Shown: positions 24,574-33,869 of the stretch, in pieces
Numbering within the stretch: the stretch's first letter is position 1
Layout: each line of letters starts with the position of its first letter
NCBI GenBank assembly: GCA_002353285.1
Contig: DEJJ01000023.1
Location: 1 to 64,000 of the forward strand
From: Porphyromonadaceae bacterium UBA2751
Lineage (GTDB): Bacteria; Bacteroidota; Bacteroidia; Bacteroidales; Muribaculaceae
DNA: 64,000 nt
Reading direction: 5' to 3'
Notes under the pieces: model-generated
Database searches by the model: none
What the model saw: only the letters and a program-made list of their open reading frames with translations
What the model was told of the DNA's origin: nothing
Made by a program: the position numbers and the translations under genes

Positions 24574-25917
24574 TTAGATAACACCCTGCTCGAGCATAGC
24601 CTGAGCAACCTTCATGAAGCCAGCGATGTTAGCACCCTTCACGTAGTCGATAGTGCCGTCGGCCTGAGTACCGAACTTCACGCACTGCTCGTGAATGTTC
24701 TCCATGATCCAGTGAAGCTTCTCGTCAACTTCCTTAGCCGACCAGCTCAGGTGAGCAGCGTTCTGAGTCATCTCAAGACCCGAGGTAGCTACACCACCAG
24801 CGTTAACGGCCTTGCCAGGAGCGAAGAGGATGCCGTTCTTCTGGAAGAAGTGGATAGCGCCAGGTTGGCAACCCATGTTAGAAACCTCGCAGCAGCACCA
24901 GCAGCCGTTAGCCTTGAGCTCCTTAGCGTCGTCCTCGCTAAGCTCGTTCTGGAATGCGCAAGGAAGAGCGATGTCGCAAGGAATGCTCCAAGCCTTCTTG
25001 CCAGCAGTGAACTTAGCCTTGCCGGGGAACTTGGTAGCCATGTCCTCAACCTTGTTGCGGTTAGAAGCACGCATTTCAAGCATATAATCGATCATCTCAG
25101 AAGTAATGCCTTCGGGAATCTCGCAAACGCCGTCGGGGCCAGAAATGGCAACAACCTTAGCGCCAAGCTCAACAGCCTTCTTCGAAGCACCCCAAGCCAC
25201 GTTACCGAAGCCAGAGAGAGCAACCTTCATGCCCTTGATGTCCTTGCCAGCCTTGTGGAGCAGGTGCTGAGTGAAATAGAGAGCACCGTAGCCAGTAGCC
25301 TCGGGACGGAGGATAGAGCCACCCCAAGTCTCGCCCTTGCCAGTGAGCACGCCAGTGTGATAGCGGCGAGCCAGCTTTTGATACATACCATTGAGGTAAC
25401 CAATCTCACGACCACCAACGCCTACGTCGCCAGCGGGAACGTCCTGATCGGGACCAATGTTGTGACGGAGCTCAAGCATGAATGCCTGGCAGAAACGCAT
25501 GATTTCGGCGTCGCTCTTGCCAACTGGATCGAAGTCTGATCCACCCTTGCCACCGCCCATAGGCAGAGTGGTGAGGGCATTCTTAAATGTCTGCTCGAAA
25601 CCGAGGAACTTCAGCATTGAAGGAGTAACGGCCTTGTGGAAGCGGAGACCACCCTTGTAAGGGCCAATGGCGCTATTGAACTGAACGCGGTAACCGAGGT
25701 TAGTTTGAACCTCACCCTTATCGTCAATCCAAGTTACACGGAATGTGAAGATGCGCTCGGGCTCAACCATACGCTCAACGATCTTGGCTTTCTCAAACTC
25801 AGGATGCTGGTTATAAACGTCCACGATTGACTCAAGAACCTCACGTACAGCCTGCAGATACTCAGACTCGCCTGGGTGTTTAGCCTCCAGGTCGGCCATA
25901 ATTTTTTCAACGTTCAT
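24574..25917 (-). CDS. Glutamate dehydrogenase
   Basis: A 447-residue hexameric-type glutamate dehydrogenase, joining ammonium and 2-oxoglutarate. Substrate and catalytic lysines lie in GPYKGGLRFH (Lys88) and PMGGGKGGSDFDP (Lys124); the nucleotide-binding glycine motif is ALSGFGNVAWG. Length and sequence match the GdhA form usual for biosynthetic NADP(H) enzymes, though cofactor choice cannot be proved by eye. Single-gene transcript with a terminator. Confidence 0.96.
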   Translation of the reverse strand: MNVEKIMADLEAKHPGESEYLQAVREVLESIVDVYNQHPEFEKAKIVERMVEPERIFTFRVTWIDDKGEVQTNLGYRVQFNSAIGPYKGGLRFHKAVTPSMLKFLGFEQTFKNALTTLPMGGGKGGSDFDPVGKSDAEIMRFCQAFMLELRHNIGPDQDVPAGDVGVGGREIGYLNGMYQKLARRYHTGVLTGKGETWGGSILRPEATGYGALYFTQHLLHKAGKDIKGMKVALSGFGNVAWGASKKAVELGAKVVAISGPDGVCEIPEGITSEMIDYMLEMRASNRNKVEDMATKFPGKAKFTAGKKAWSIPCDIALPCAFQNELSEDDAKELKANGCWCCCEVSNMGCQPGAIHFFQKNGILFAPGKAVNAGGVATSGLEMTQNAAHLSWSAKEVDEKLHWIMENIHEQCVKFGTQADGTIDYVKGANIAGFMKVAQAMLEQGVI

Positions 25918-26318
25918 AATTGAAATCTTTTAAATTAATGGTTTAAAAAATTAATGTGATTTTTAAAGAACAGGACAAATTTATATCAAAAAAGTGAAAT
26001 CGAGAGGGGTAAAAAACATGTTTTTTAGCATAAAATCGACTTTTATCCATTTTTCACAGGTGTTTATCTTATTTAAACAATTAACAATATCTAGTTTAAA
26101 ATCGTCATTTGATTAACAATAACGATAAAGCACTAATAAAAAGGATGATATTTAAAAGATTTTAGGCCAAAATTCATAAAAATTGCCACTTAACAGGAAT
26201 TGAGGTTATGTTTTATAACATAATTTCTTTTGCCCATTTATTATTGTTGAGTCAATAAAAATAGGTACTTTTGCGAAAAGATTTTTTATAACCACTTTTT
26301 AAAAAACAACTACATTTT
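25918..26318. promoter_or_regulatory. Divergent regulatory region gdhA / serC
   Basis: About 400 AT-rich bases with no gene. For gdhA, TAAATTTG on the minus strand at 25976-25983. For serC, ATTG at 26243-26246 and TACTTTTG at 26266-26273, 19 bases apart. The long AT-rich middle (26000-26230) may hold regulator sites; none was recognised. Confidence 0.55.
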
Positions 26319-27386
26319 ATGAAGAAGCACAATTTCTATGCAGGCCCATCAATTTTAAGTCAGTATGCTATTGATAAGACTATTGAGGGCATTCGTGATT
26401 TTGCCGGTACAGGCTTGTCGGTTCTTGAGATTTCTCACCGCAGCAAGGAGTTTCAAGCTGTAATGGACGAGGCTCAGGCCCTGTTCAAGGAGTTGCTAGA
26501 CATCCCCGAGGGATATGAGGTATTGTTCCTGGGTGGTGGTGCCAGCACTCAGTTCTGCATGGTTCCTTACAACCTGCTCAAGACCAAGGCTGCCTATGTC
26601 GACAGCGGCACATGGGCCAACAAGGCCATCAAGGAAGCCAAGCTCTTTGGCGAGGTTGAGGTAGTGGCTTCATCAAAGGAAGACAACTACGTGTACTATC
26701 CCAAGCAGTTCACCGTTCCTGCCGATGCCGATTATCTTCATATCACTACCAACAACACCATCTACGGAACAGAGTTGCGCGAGGATCTCGACGTTAACAT
26801 TCCCCTGGTAGCCGACATGTCGAGCGACATCTTCTCTCGTCCAGTTGACGTTTCGAAGTATGCGCTCATCTATGGTGGCGCTCAGAAGAACTTGGCCCCT
26901 GCCGGTGTAACCTTCATCATCATCAAGAAGGACATTCTAGGCAAGGTTGACCGCGCTATCCCCACCATGCTTAACTATCAAACCCACATCGACAAGGGCT
27001 CGATGTTCAACACTCCTCCCGTGTTGCCAATCTTCACCGCACTGCAGACTCTGCGCTGGCTCAAGGACCTGGGTGGCGTGAAAGAAATGCAGCGCATCGA
27101 CGAGGAGAAGGCCGCTTACCTCTACGACGCAATCGACTCAAGCCGCATGTTTGTGGGCACCACTCACGAAGACAGCCGCTCGCTCATGAACGTGTGCTTC
27201 GTAATGAAGCCCGAGTACAAAGAGCTTGAGAAGGACTTCCTCGACTTTGCCGGCACTAAGGGCATCGTTGGCATCAAGGGTCACCGCAGCGTTGGTGGTT
27301 TCCGCGCATCGCTCTACAATGCACTTCCCCTCGAGAGCGTGAAGGTTCTTGTTGAGGCAATGAAGGAATTTGAGAACAACCATTAA
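26319..27386 (+). CDS. Phosphoserine aminotransferase
   Basis: A 355-residue PLP aminotransferase (SerC) converting 3-phosphohydroxypyruvate and glutamate to phosphoserine, also used in PLP synthesis. The PLP lysine is Lys190 in YGGAQKNLAPAG. Other family segments: FYAGPSILSQYAI at the start, EISHRSKEF, LGGGASTQFCM, and GHRSVGGFRASLYNA at the end. First gene of the serine pathway pair; the dehydrogenase gene follows after 77 bases holding a strong hairpin. Confidence 0.96.
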   Translation: MKKHNFYAGPSILSQYAIDKTIEGIRDFAGTGLSVLEISHRSKEFQAVMDEAQALFKELLDIPEGYEVLFLGGGASTQFCMVPYNLLKTKAAYVDSGTWANKAIKEAKLFGEVEVVASSKEDNYVYYPKQFTVPADADYLHITTNNTIYGTELREDLDVNIPLVADMSSDIFSRPVDVSKYALIYGGAQKNLAPAGVTFIIIKKDILGKVDRAIPTMLNYQTHIDKGSMFNTPPVLPIFTALQTLRWLKDLGGVKEMQRIDEEKAAYLYDAIDSSRMFVGTTHEDSRSLMNVCFVMKPEYKELEKDFLDFAGTKGIVGIKGHRSVGGFRASLYNALPLESVKVLVEAMKEFENNH

Positions 27387-27404
27387 TTCACACATTATAA
27401 AGTA

Positions 27405-27438
27405 TAGTGGGTCACACTATAGGAGTTGTGACCCACTA
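27405..27438 (+). terminator. Hairpin between serC and serA
   Basis: TAGTGGGTCAC (27405-27415) pairs perfectly with GTGACCCACTA (27428-27438). Only a short weak T tract follows, so partial termination or processing between the two genes is likely rather than a full stop. Confidence 0.6.
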
Positions 27439-27463
27439 TTAAAACAATAAAACCTAAAACATA

Positions 27464-28381
27464 ATGAAAATTTTAGTTGCTACCGAGAAACCTTTTGCTG
27501 CAGCTGCCGTTACTGGCATCCGCGAAGTTGTTGAACAAGGCGGTCATGAGCTGGTGCTCGTTGAGAAAGGCACAAAGCAAGACATGATCAACGCCATTAA
27601 GGATTGCGCTGGCTTGATAGTGCGCAGCGACAAGGTAGACAAAGAGGTGTTTGATGCAGCTCCACAACTCAAGGTTGTAGTGCGCGCAGGTGCTGGCTAC
27701 GACAACATCGACCTCGAGGAGGCCACCAAGCATGGCGTGTGCGTGATGAACACTCCTGGACAGAACGCCAACGCCGTTGCCGAGCTCGTGTTTGGCATGC
27801 TCGTTACCCTTATCCGCAACCGCTACAATGGCACATCGGGCACTGAGCTCAAGGGCAAGACCCTGGGCATCCACGCCTATGGTGCTGTGGGTCGCAACGT
27901 TGCTCGCATCGCCAAGGGCTTCGACATGAAGGTTAGCGCCCTCGACCCATTCGTTAAGGATGAGGTGATGGAAGCCGACGGCATCATCCCCGTTCACAGT
28001 GTTGAGGACTTGTACAAGAACAACCAGTACGTGAGCCTCCACATTCCCGCCAACGACCAGACTCGCAAGTCGGTTAACCGTGCTCTTCTTGAGCTCATGC
28101 CCAAGGGAGGAACTCTTATCAATGCCGCACGCAAGGAGGTTATCAACGAGGAAGATCTCGCTGCAGTTTTGGAAAGCCGCACCGATCTCAGGTATATTGC
28201 CGATGTGAAACCCGAGAACGCTGCTGAACTCGAGGAGAAATTCCCTGAGAGAGTGTTCTTCACTCCCAAGAAGATGGGTGCTCAGACCGCTGAGGCCAAC
28301 ATCAATGCAGGACTTGCAGCTGCCAACCAAGTGGTTGCTCACCTGAAGGACGGTTTCAACCGCTTCCAAGTGAACAAGTAA
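27464..28381 (+). CDS. D-3-phosphoglycerate dehydrogenase, short Lys-type
   Basis: A 305-residue NAD-dependent dehydrogenase, first step of serine synthesis. Rossmann motif GIHAYGAVGRNVARI (135-149), Arg223 in NAARKEV. The usual active-site motif TPHIGAST reads TPKKMGAQT here, with Lys269 at the His position. Short enzymes without ACT domain and with Lys in place of His are a known class (described from Entamoeba and also common in Bacteroidetes). No serine-binding regulatory domain is present, so no classical feedback inhibition. A DUF1015 gene that often follows in Bacteroides is absent. Confidence 0.94.
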   Translation: MKILVATEKPFAAAAVTGIREVVEQGGHELVLVEKGTKQDMINAIKDCAGLIVRSDKVDKEVFDAAPQLKVVVRAGAGYDNIDLEEATKHGVCVMNTPGQNANAVAELVFGMLVTLIRNRYNGTSGTELKGKTLGIHAYGAVGRNVARIAKGFDMKVSALDPFVKDEVMEADGIIPVHSVEDLYKNNQYVSLHIPANDQTRKSVNRALLELMPKGGTLINAARKEVINEEDLAAVLESRTDLRYIADVKPENAAELEEKFPERVFFTPKKMGAQTAEANINAGLAAANQVVAHLKDGFNRFQVNK

Positions 28382-28405
28382 TCAAGGTTTCTTGACTAAT
28401 CAACT

Positions 28406-28446
28406 AAATCTCCGCACCGTGTTTCTTGCACAGTGCGGAGATTTTT
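28406..28446 (+). terminator. Terminator of serC-serA
   Basis: AAATCTCCGCAC pairs perfectly with GTGCGGAGATTT and is followed by TT. Confidence 0.85.
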
Positions 28447-28503
28447 GCTTGTCGGCCCAGGTTTTCTTGCCTGGATTGCTGGGCCATGAGCTAAGTCACA
28501 CAA

Positions 28504-30588
28504 CTACTGGTTCAGTAGCTTAGTGTAGATGAATGTAATATCGGCCGATGTGATGGCACCATCGGCATTGACATCGGCACGAGCCACATGGGCGGTTGAG
28601 TCGTCGAGCATGATGCTGTAAAGCGCAGTGATGTCGGCCGAGGTCACCGCACCATCAAGGTTAACGTCGCCGTTAATACTGGTGAGCAGATACTTGATTG
28701 CCGCATCAATGTCGAGCTTACCATATCCCCATTTCTTGGCAGGACCACTCTCGACGTAGGAATCACTGTAACACGTGGCCTCAAGAATCTGCCTAACTCG
28801 CTGCGGTGAGATGCTTGGGTCTATTTCAAGCCATAGGGCAATAGCACCCACCACCACCGGTGTCGACATTGAAGTGCCACCTTCAAGGCCATAAGGGTAG
28901 TCGATGTCGCCCACCGTGACCATGTCGACAACATTGGCGGGATTGCCAAATGCCTCAACATAGCGGCTCACCGACGAAGCAACCATGTAGCCTGGCGCAA
29001 CCACATCGGGGCGCTGCTTGTTGCGTGCATCAGGCCCAAAACCCGAAAAATAAGCAATGTCGTAAGGGTCACATTTCGAGAACGATTTAGTGCTACCGTC
29101 CATCATCACAAAGGAATCATTAGAGCAGTAGGCACCAACCGATATAACACTATCGGCCGTGGCAAGATCGCTCACTGAGCAGCCATTTCCCTTAAGGCCC
29201 GACACCCACCCATTGAGACCTGCGCGCGAGAACACCACCTGCCCCCCACTCCATCCCATGAGGGTCTCACCTTTAGGAGCCTTATTGATAATGCCAATGG
29301 CGTATTGGCTACGGTCGAGGCTCTCATAATTAGTCTCGATGAGCGAGTGGAAATGGCCGTTGTTTTCAATAGCACAAGCAAAATAGATCTCGCCTGTGAA
29401 ATATCGTGCAAATATCGAATCGCCCTCGCTCGTGACGGTGTATACACTATCGAGTTCGGCTTCACGAGGCACATTGAGTCTGTGAACCAGCGTGTCGTTC
29501 TTGATATCCCAAATCACCAGGTCAACAGTGTGACGCTGCTGCGACATGGACCACATGCTTGAGTAGCCCACCATGGGCTCGCGACTGTACCAGTTGCTCA
29601 GGAAAGTGGCAAGAGAGTCGTTTTCGCCCAGTTTCTTGCGCAAGTTCATGGGCATGTTGGCATCGTTGCCAGCCGACACCACGCAAATGCGTCCTGGCCC
29701 CGACACCTCGTCAAAGAGCCGGCATAGCGTTGAAGAGCCATCGTGAGCGCCATCTTGGCTACCAAGGCTCATGTTAATCACGGCTGGTCGGTTCACCTTA
29801 TCGGCATAATCAAAGATATACTTTATGGAATTGGCTATGTTGAAATCGGTCAATCCTTGTTCGGGCATTGCACACACAACAATTTCGGCACCTGTTGCCA
29901 CCCCATGATAGCCATTATCGAGGTAACTGCCCGCTGCAGTGCCTGTGGTGTGAGTGCCATGATATTGCGTGGAATCGTCGGTGGTAAGCATCGCTATCTG
30001 CTCGGTTGTAGTGTACTCACTGCCTGGCAAGGTGCAACCATCAATCACAGGCGAGGAGCCAGTGCTATCTGCTGGCAAATAGGCCCTTACAATGCGATTG
30101 TTGCCATCCTTATCCTTGAAATTGATGTGGTTGAAATCAACTCCCACATCAATCACTCCCACTACCACCCCACGCCCCGTGTAGACAGGACCGGAGTAAT
30201 TGCCATAGGTGTAGCTCATCGCAGGAAATCGCGAAAGCTCGAGCGCCTTGTCGTTGCACAGAGTGGCATGTCGAGCGAGCTCAATGCGTCTCACGCCCTT
30301 GATGGAAGCCAAATTTGCGACCTTGGCAAGAGGCATCGTCACTGCTGCTGTGGTGCCAAACACCGAATTGACCGTTGCCCCCCCTTGCGAGAGTAACAAC
30401 AAAGTTGCAGGACTGTCGACTGTGACAAAGCCCTGCAGCTCGGTGCTACGAGTATACGAAGTCAGCATCTTGCTATTATTATTGCCCAGCTTGGCAAGTT
30501 GAATAGCTGTGCTGGCAGGAAACACCCCCGCCATGGCATTGACACCTGCCACTAACGTTATTAATATGTATAGGAACTGCCGTTTCAT
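28504..30588 (-). CDS. Secreted subtilisin-like protease with dockerin-like tail
   Basis: A 694-residue S8-family serine protease with a signal peptide (cleavage near VNAMA). The catalytic triad is visible: Asp147 in GVIDVGVDF, His210 in YHGTHTTG, Ser573 in GTSMSTP. A long insertion (about 330-470) is present between His and Ser, as in protease-associated members. The C-terminal 57 residues hold two EF-hand-like calcium loops (DVNLDGAVTSADI, DVNADGAITSADI) in the manner of type I dockerins, a common C-terminal module in exported proteins of this group. Dockerins bind cohesins in clostridia; here the partner is unknown. Confidence 0.9.
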   Translation of the reverse strand: MKRQFLYILITLVAGVNAMAGVFPASTAIQLAKLGNNNSKMLTSYTRSTELQGFVTVDSPATLLLLSQGGATVNSVFGTTAAVTMPLAKVANLASIKGVRRIELARHATLCNDKALELSRFPAMSYTYGNYSGPVYTGRGVVVGVIDVGVDFNHINFKDKDGNNRIVRAYLPADSTGSSPVIDGCTLPGSEYTTTEQIAMLTTDDSTQYHGTHTTGTAAGSYLDNGYHGVATGAEIVVCAMPEQGLTDFNIANSIKYIFDYADKVNRPAVINMSLGSQDGAHDGSSTLCRLFDEVSGPGRICVVSAGNDANMPMNLRKKLGENDSLATFLSNWYSREPMVGYSSMWSMSQQRHTVDLVIWDIKNDTLVHRLNVPREAELDSVYTVTSEGDSIFARYFTGEIYFACAIENNGHFHSLIETNYESLDRSQYAIGIINKAPKGETLMGWSGGQVVFSRAGLNGWVSGLKGNGCSVSDLATADSVISVGAYCSNDSFVMMDGSTKSFSKCDPYDIAYFSGFGPDARNKQRPDVVAPGYMVASSVSRYVEAFGNPANVVDMVTVGDIDYPYGLEGGTSMSTPVVVGAIALWLEIDPSISPQRVRQILEATCYSDSYVESGPAKKWGYGKLDIDAAIKYLLTSINGDVNLDGAVTSADITALYSIMLDDSTAHVARADVNADGAITSADITFIYTKLLNQ

Positions 30589-30619
30589 GATATAACTATT
30601 GATAGGTTATTACTACCTG

Positions 30620-30651
30620 CAAAGTTAAGAAAAAATGACCAAACATTCAAG
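30620..30651 (-). promoter_or_regulatory. Promoter of the S8 protease gene
   Basis: Minus strand: CTTG (30648-30651) and TAACTTTG (30620-30627), 20 bases apart. Confidence 0.6.
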
Positions 30652-30654
30652 AAG

Positions 30655-30689
30655 AATCCCGATGAAGGTCGTTATCCTTCACCGGGATT
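30655..30689 (-). terminator. Terminator of the TonB-associated operon
   Basis: AATCCCGATGAAGG paired with CCTTCACCGGGATT (one mismatch), 24 bases after the TPR gene stop. It overlaps the -33 side of the S8 gene promoter only at its edge. Confidence 0.7.
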
Positions 30690-30712
30690 ATGAATTAGAA
30701 CTTAAAAAATCC

Positions 30713-32353
30713 TTACTGCTGCTTGTTGAGCTGCTCTACATACTTAGCAAGCTGCTCGTTGTCAGGATCCATGCTCAGCCATTTCTCAAAGTAGGTCTTG
30801 GCAGTTGCCTTATCGCCCTTCTTGTCGTAGTAGTTGGCCATGTAACGGTAGCACAGCTGATAGTAGTAGTTAGCGTTCTTGTCATCCTTGTGATTGTTGA
30901 CAACGCTTTCGAGCTTCTTGTACGACTCGAGAGCTGTGCCGTCAAACTCACTGGCCTCGCTCAGCAGCTTGATGCGTGAAGCCATGTAGTAGTTGCTCAC
31001 ATCATCGGGTTGCTTGGCAATAACCTCGTTAATAGCCTTCTCGGCACGTCCGAGAACATCCTTCTTCTTGTCGGCGTCGGTAGTGTTCTCAGCCACACGA
31101 GTGTAAGCGTTAGCAAGGTTATAAAGGTCGTTGACTGTGTATTGGCCACTCTCTACAACTTTCTCACGCACCTCGGCAGCCTTCTCGAAATCTTTGTTCT
31201 TAGTGTAGATGCTCACAAGCTGATTCAGGATGTTCTTATCGTTGGGGAACAACTTCACAGCCTTCTCAAATGTCTCCACAGCATCCTCTGAGCGGTTGAG
31301 CTGGTTGAGAGCGGTTGCGTACTGGCTGTAGTCTGATGCCAGGTAGCTAGTGCTGAACTTGTCGGACATGTCAAAGAACTTGTCGCCAGTTTCAATGGCG
31401 CCCTCCCAGTCTTCCTTGCTGCACTGGCTATAGAGCTTGAGGCGATAGCCCAAGAAGCGATTGTTGCTATCATCGTCATCATCTCGAGCAATGAGGCCGT
31501 TGCACACGTTAATGGCCTTGTCATAGTCCTTGTTCATCCACAGCAACTGTGCGTAGCGAACCTCATCCTTAGCAAAATGGTTGGGGTTGTCATAGTAGTT
31601 GCCATAGTGCTCAAGAGCCTTAGCCACGTTGTTGTTCTCATAGTACTTCTCGGCAAGCTCACGCTGAACAAGAGCATTGTTGGGAACCTGGTCAAGAAGG
31701 CTCTCAAGGCTCTTGAGTGCCCTGTCGGGGTTGAGGAAGAAATCCACATTACAGAACTTGACGTGACTCTCGATGTTGGTGGGCTCATACTGGAAAGCGA
31801 GCTCATATTGGCCTGCAGCAGGGCCCCACTCTTTCTTGTAGCCAAGCTCATCGCCCTTGAAGATGTAGTAATCGGGGTCGCTAGGATTCCACTTGAAAGC
31901 GTTGTTGGTGTACTTATTAATTTGCTTAGCGTAGGCATTGGCGTCGGCATAGTAATAAGCGTTGGCAATAGCTACAGCCAGTTTCGAGTTCTTCTTCGAG
32001 AGCTTCTCAGCATCCTTAAAGAATTTCTCAGCCCCTTTGGCATCACCGTTTTTTAGTGCGATGGCGCCTTTACCCACATAGTTGAATGGGTTTTTGGCAT
32101 CGGCTTGAATACCCTTGTCGTAGTAAGCCTGAGCAGTTGCGAGGTCACCCTTGTGGTAAGCAATCTCACCCAGGTAGTAATAGGCCTCGGTCATCTTAGT
32201 CTGAGGATTGTTAAGATTTCTTTCGAGCAAGTCTTTAGCGTCGTCAAGCTTACCGATCTTGTAGAAATCAATACCATCTTTGTATCCTTGAGCATTTACT
32301 GCAAAGGATGCGCAAGCCAGAAGCATGGTTGCGAAAAAGAATTTAGTTTTCAT
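30713..32353 (-). CDS. Periplasmic TPR protein
   Basis: About 546 residues. The ATG at 32353 was chosen because a signal peptide begins there (MKTKFFFATMLLACASFAVNA). The rest is a series of tetratricopeptide-like repeats, for example YYLGEIAYHKGDLATAQAYY, YSQYATALNQLNRSEDAVET and ANYYDKKGDKATAKTYFEKW. TPR arrays are binding scaffolds. The same TPR gene closes the exbB-exbD-exbD-tonB-pstS cluster in Bacteroides relatives, so a role with TonB-dependent transport is likely, but its partner is unknown. The gap to the PstS-like gene is 79 bases. Confidence 0.85.
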   Translation of the reverse strand: MKTKFFFATMLLACASFAVNAQGYKDGIDFYKIGKLDDAKDLLERNLNNPQTKMTEAYYYLGEIAYHKGDLATAQAYYDKGIQADAKNPFNYVGKGAIALKNGDAKGAEKFFKDAEKLSKKNSKLAVAIANAYYYADANAYAKQINKYTNNAFKWNPSDPDYYIFKGDELGYKKEWGPAAGQYELAFQYEPTNIESHVKFCNVDFFLNPDRALKSLESLLDQVPNNALVQRELAEKYYENNNVAKALEHYGNYYDNPNHFAKDEVRYAQLLWMNKDYDKAINVCNGLIARDDDDDSNNRFLGYRLKLYSQCSKEDWEGAIETGDKFFDMSDKFSTSYLASDYSQYATALNQLNRSEDAVETFEKAVKLFPNDKNILNQLVSIYTKNKDFEKAAEVREKVVESGQYTVNDLYNLANAYTRVAENTTDADKKKDVLGRAEKAINEVIAKQPDDVSNYYMASRIKLLSEASEFDGTALESYKKLESVVNNHKDDKNANYYYQLCYRYMANYYDKKGDKATAKTYFEKWLSMDPDNEQLAKYVEQLNKQQ

Positions 32354-32432
32354 TGTAGTAAGTATTAAATTGTTGATAAAAAATTTCAATATCTCTTGGG
32401 CCACCTTCACTGCATGCGGCGCCCTTATTTGT

Positions 32433-33434
32433 TTATTCTTCGCCACCCACATTCACTATCCTCACTGGCACTGCGGCAGGCGAGATACCAGTCTGCAGGA
32501 TAATCTTTTGACCAATGCTACCTGTGAGGAACACAAAGAAGTCATGATCGAGGGTGCCCAATGGTGATGCATCGATTGCAAAAATCTCACGGGTGAGTGG
32601 ATAAGATCCATCGAAGATGTAGGCCTGGTAGGGCTTATAGTCCTTTAGGCTCTCCTCAGTGCGCACACCAAGCACCTTAATCTCATCGGTGAACTTGGTT
32701 TCCTGTCGCGAGGTAGCACCGTTCTCGAGCTCAGCATATTTTTCCTCGATAGTTGCTGCTGTCGACTTCATGTCGGCAGTAATCCAGCTCACTCCTATCA
32801 CGCCAATGGCGTTGCGGGTCTTCTTCACGATGTCAAACACCTCCTGCGAGCTACCTTGAGCAAAGAACTCGATGGGAAGGTCCTTGCCGGCATTGAACTT
32901 GTCCTTCATGTAGTGAAGCACGCCCGACCGGTTCTTGTCAAACACCACCTTGATGGGCTCGTTCTTGAGCACTGTGGGATATACATCCCCCCATTTAGTG
33001 GACTTGCCAGTCATGATGTCGGCAATATCGTTGACCGATACGTAGTCGATGTCATTAGCATTATTCACTATCAGAGCCACAGCGTCAACGGCAATTCGTC
33101 TTGAACGATAAGCTCGTCCCTGGCCCTTGAGAATCTTCTTTTGATTAGCAGTCAAGTCACGATAAGTGATGATGAGGTTCACCTTCTCACTCAGCAGTGA
33201 GTCGAGTGCTGCAGCCTCATCGATGTAGCGAGGAAGCACGCTGGCGTCCTTGTAGGAGAACTCAAAGACTTGAATCTCATCGTCGAGCACGTTCTTGAAC
33301 GACTCGTCGCACAGCACCTTGCACAGTCCGCTCACGGCCGATGCCTTTGTCTTCTTGCCCTTGTTGCAAGAGGTGAAGGTTGCTGCGATTGCTGCCACCA
33401 TCATCAGTGATAATATTATTCTCTTGTAAGTCAT
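32433..33434 (-). CDS. PstS-like substrate-binding lipoprotein
   Basis: A 333-residue lipoprotein with lipobox FTSC (Cys23). The mature part is a periplasmic-binding-protein fold of the PstS type: VALIVNNANDIDYVS, FDKNRSGVLHYMKDKFNAG, GVIGVSWIT. It lacks any neighbouring phosphate ABC transporter genes, and it sits in the TonB cluster, so it may serve the TonB system instead of PstABC. Ligand unknown. Start 19 bases after the small membrane protein gene. Confidence 0.85.
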   Translation of the reverse strand: MTYKRIILSLMMVAAIAATFTSCNKGKKTKASAVSGLCKVLCDESFKNVLDDEIQVFEFSYKDASVLPRYIDEAAALDSLLSEKVNLIITYRDLTANQKKILKGQGRAYRSRRIAVDAVALIVNNANDIDYVSVNDIADIMTGKSTKWGDVYPTVLKNEPIKVVFDKNRSGVLHYMKDKFNAGKDLPIEFFAQGSSQEVFDIVKKTRNAIGVIGVSWITADMKSTAATIEEKYAELENGATSRQETKFTDEIKVLGVRTEESLKDYKPYQAYIFDGSYPLTREIFAIDASPLGTLDHDFFVFLTGSIGQKIILQTGISPAAVPVRIVNVGGEE

Positions 33435-33453
33435 AGTGCTGTAGCTTTTAAAA

Positions 33454-33705
33454 TTAATTATTATTACGGTCTTCTAAATCTTTAAGTCGATAATAGTCGG
33501 TGCCTTTAATCTGCCTGTAGCAGCGGAACACTCCATAAATGGCAAAAACCGTGCCAAAGACGAACCGCAATGTGAGCCAAGGCTCCGATGTCCAATTAAA
33601 GAAATTGATAAAGAGCAAATAAGCCATCCCAAAATACACAAGAATCATGAATACCCCAAAGAATACCCTAATTGCCTTAAAAAAAGTGCCTGTACCAAGC
33701 TTCAT
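33454..33705 (-). CDS. Small two-helix membrane protein
   Basis: About 83 residues from the ATG at 33705 (MKLGTGTFFKAI); a more upstream TTG is possible but has no support. Two transmembrane helices (VFFGVFMILVYFGMAYLLFI; FVFGTVFAIYGVFRCYRQI) and a charged C-terminus. It lies just ahead of the PstS-like gene with a 19-base gap, so it is co-expressed with it. I do not recognise a family. Confidence 0.7.
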   Translation of the reverse strand: MKLGTGTFFKAIRVFFGVFMILVYFGMAYLLFINFFNWTSEPWLTLRFVFGTVFAIYGVFRCYRQIKGTDYYRLKDLEDRNNN

Positions 33706-33869
33706 GAATTCAAATTCTTTATTTTTTACGTTTAGACGCAACAAGTGTTAATTGGTTTATTTAATAAAAACGAGAAATTAACATCTTTAGTGCACTTATT
33801 ACGTTGTAAAATTACTAAAAAAACACCTAACACTATCAATAACGAATAATATATTATAATATCTTAACG

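Noticed and set aside
27473..28369. 298-codon open frame opposite serA
   Set aside because: Antisense shadow of a recognised gene, without any domain of its own.
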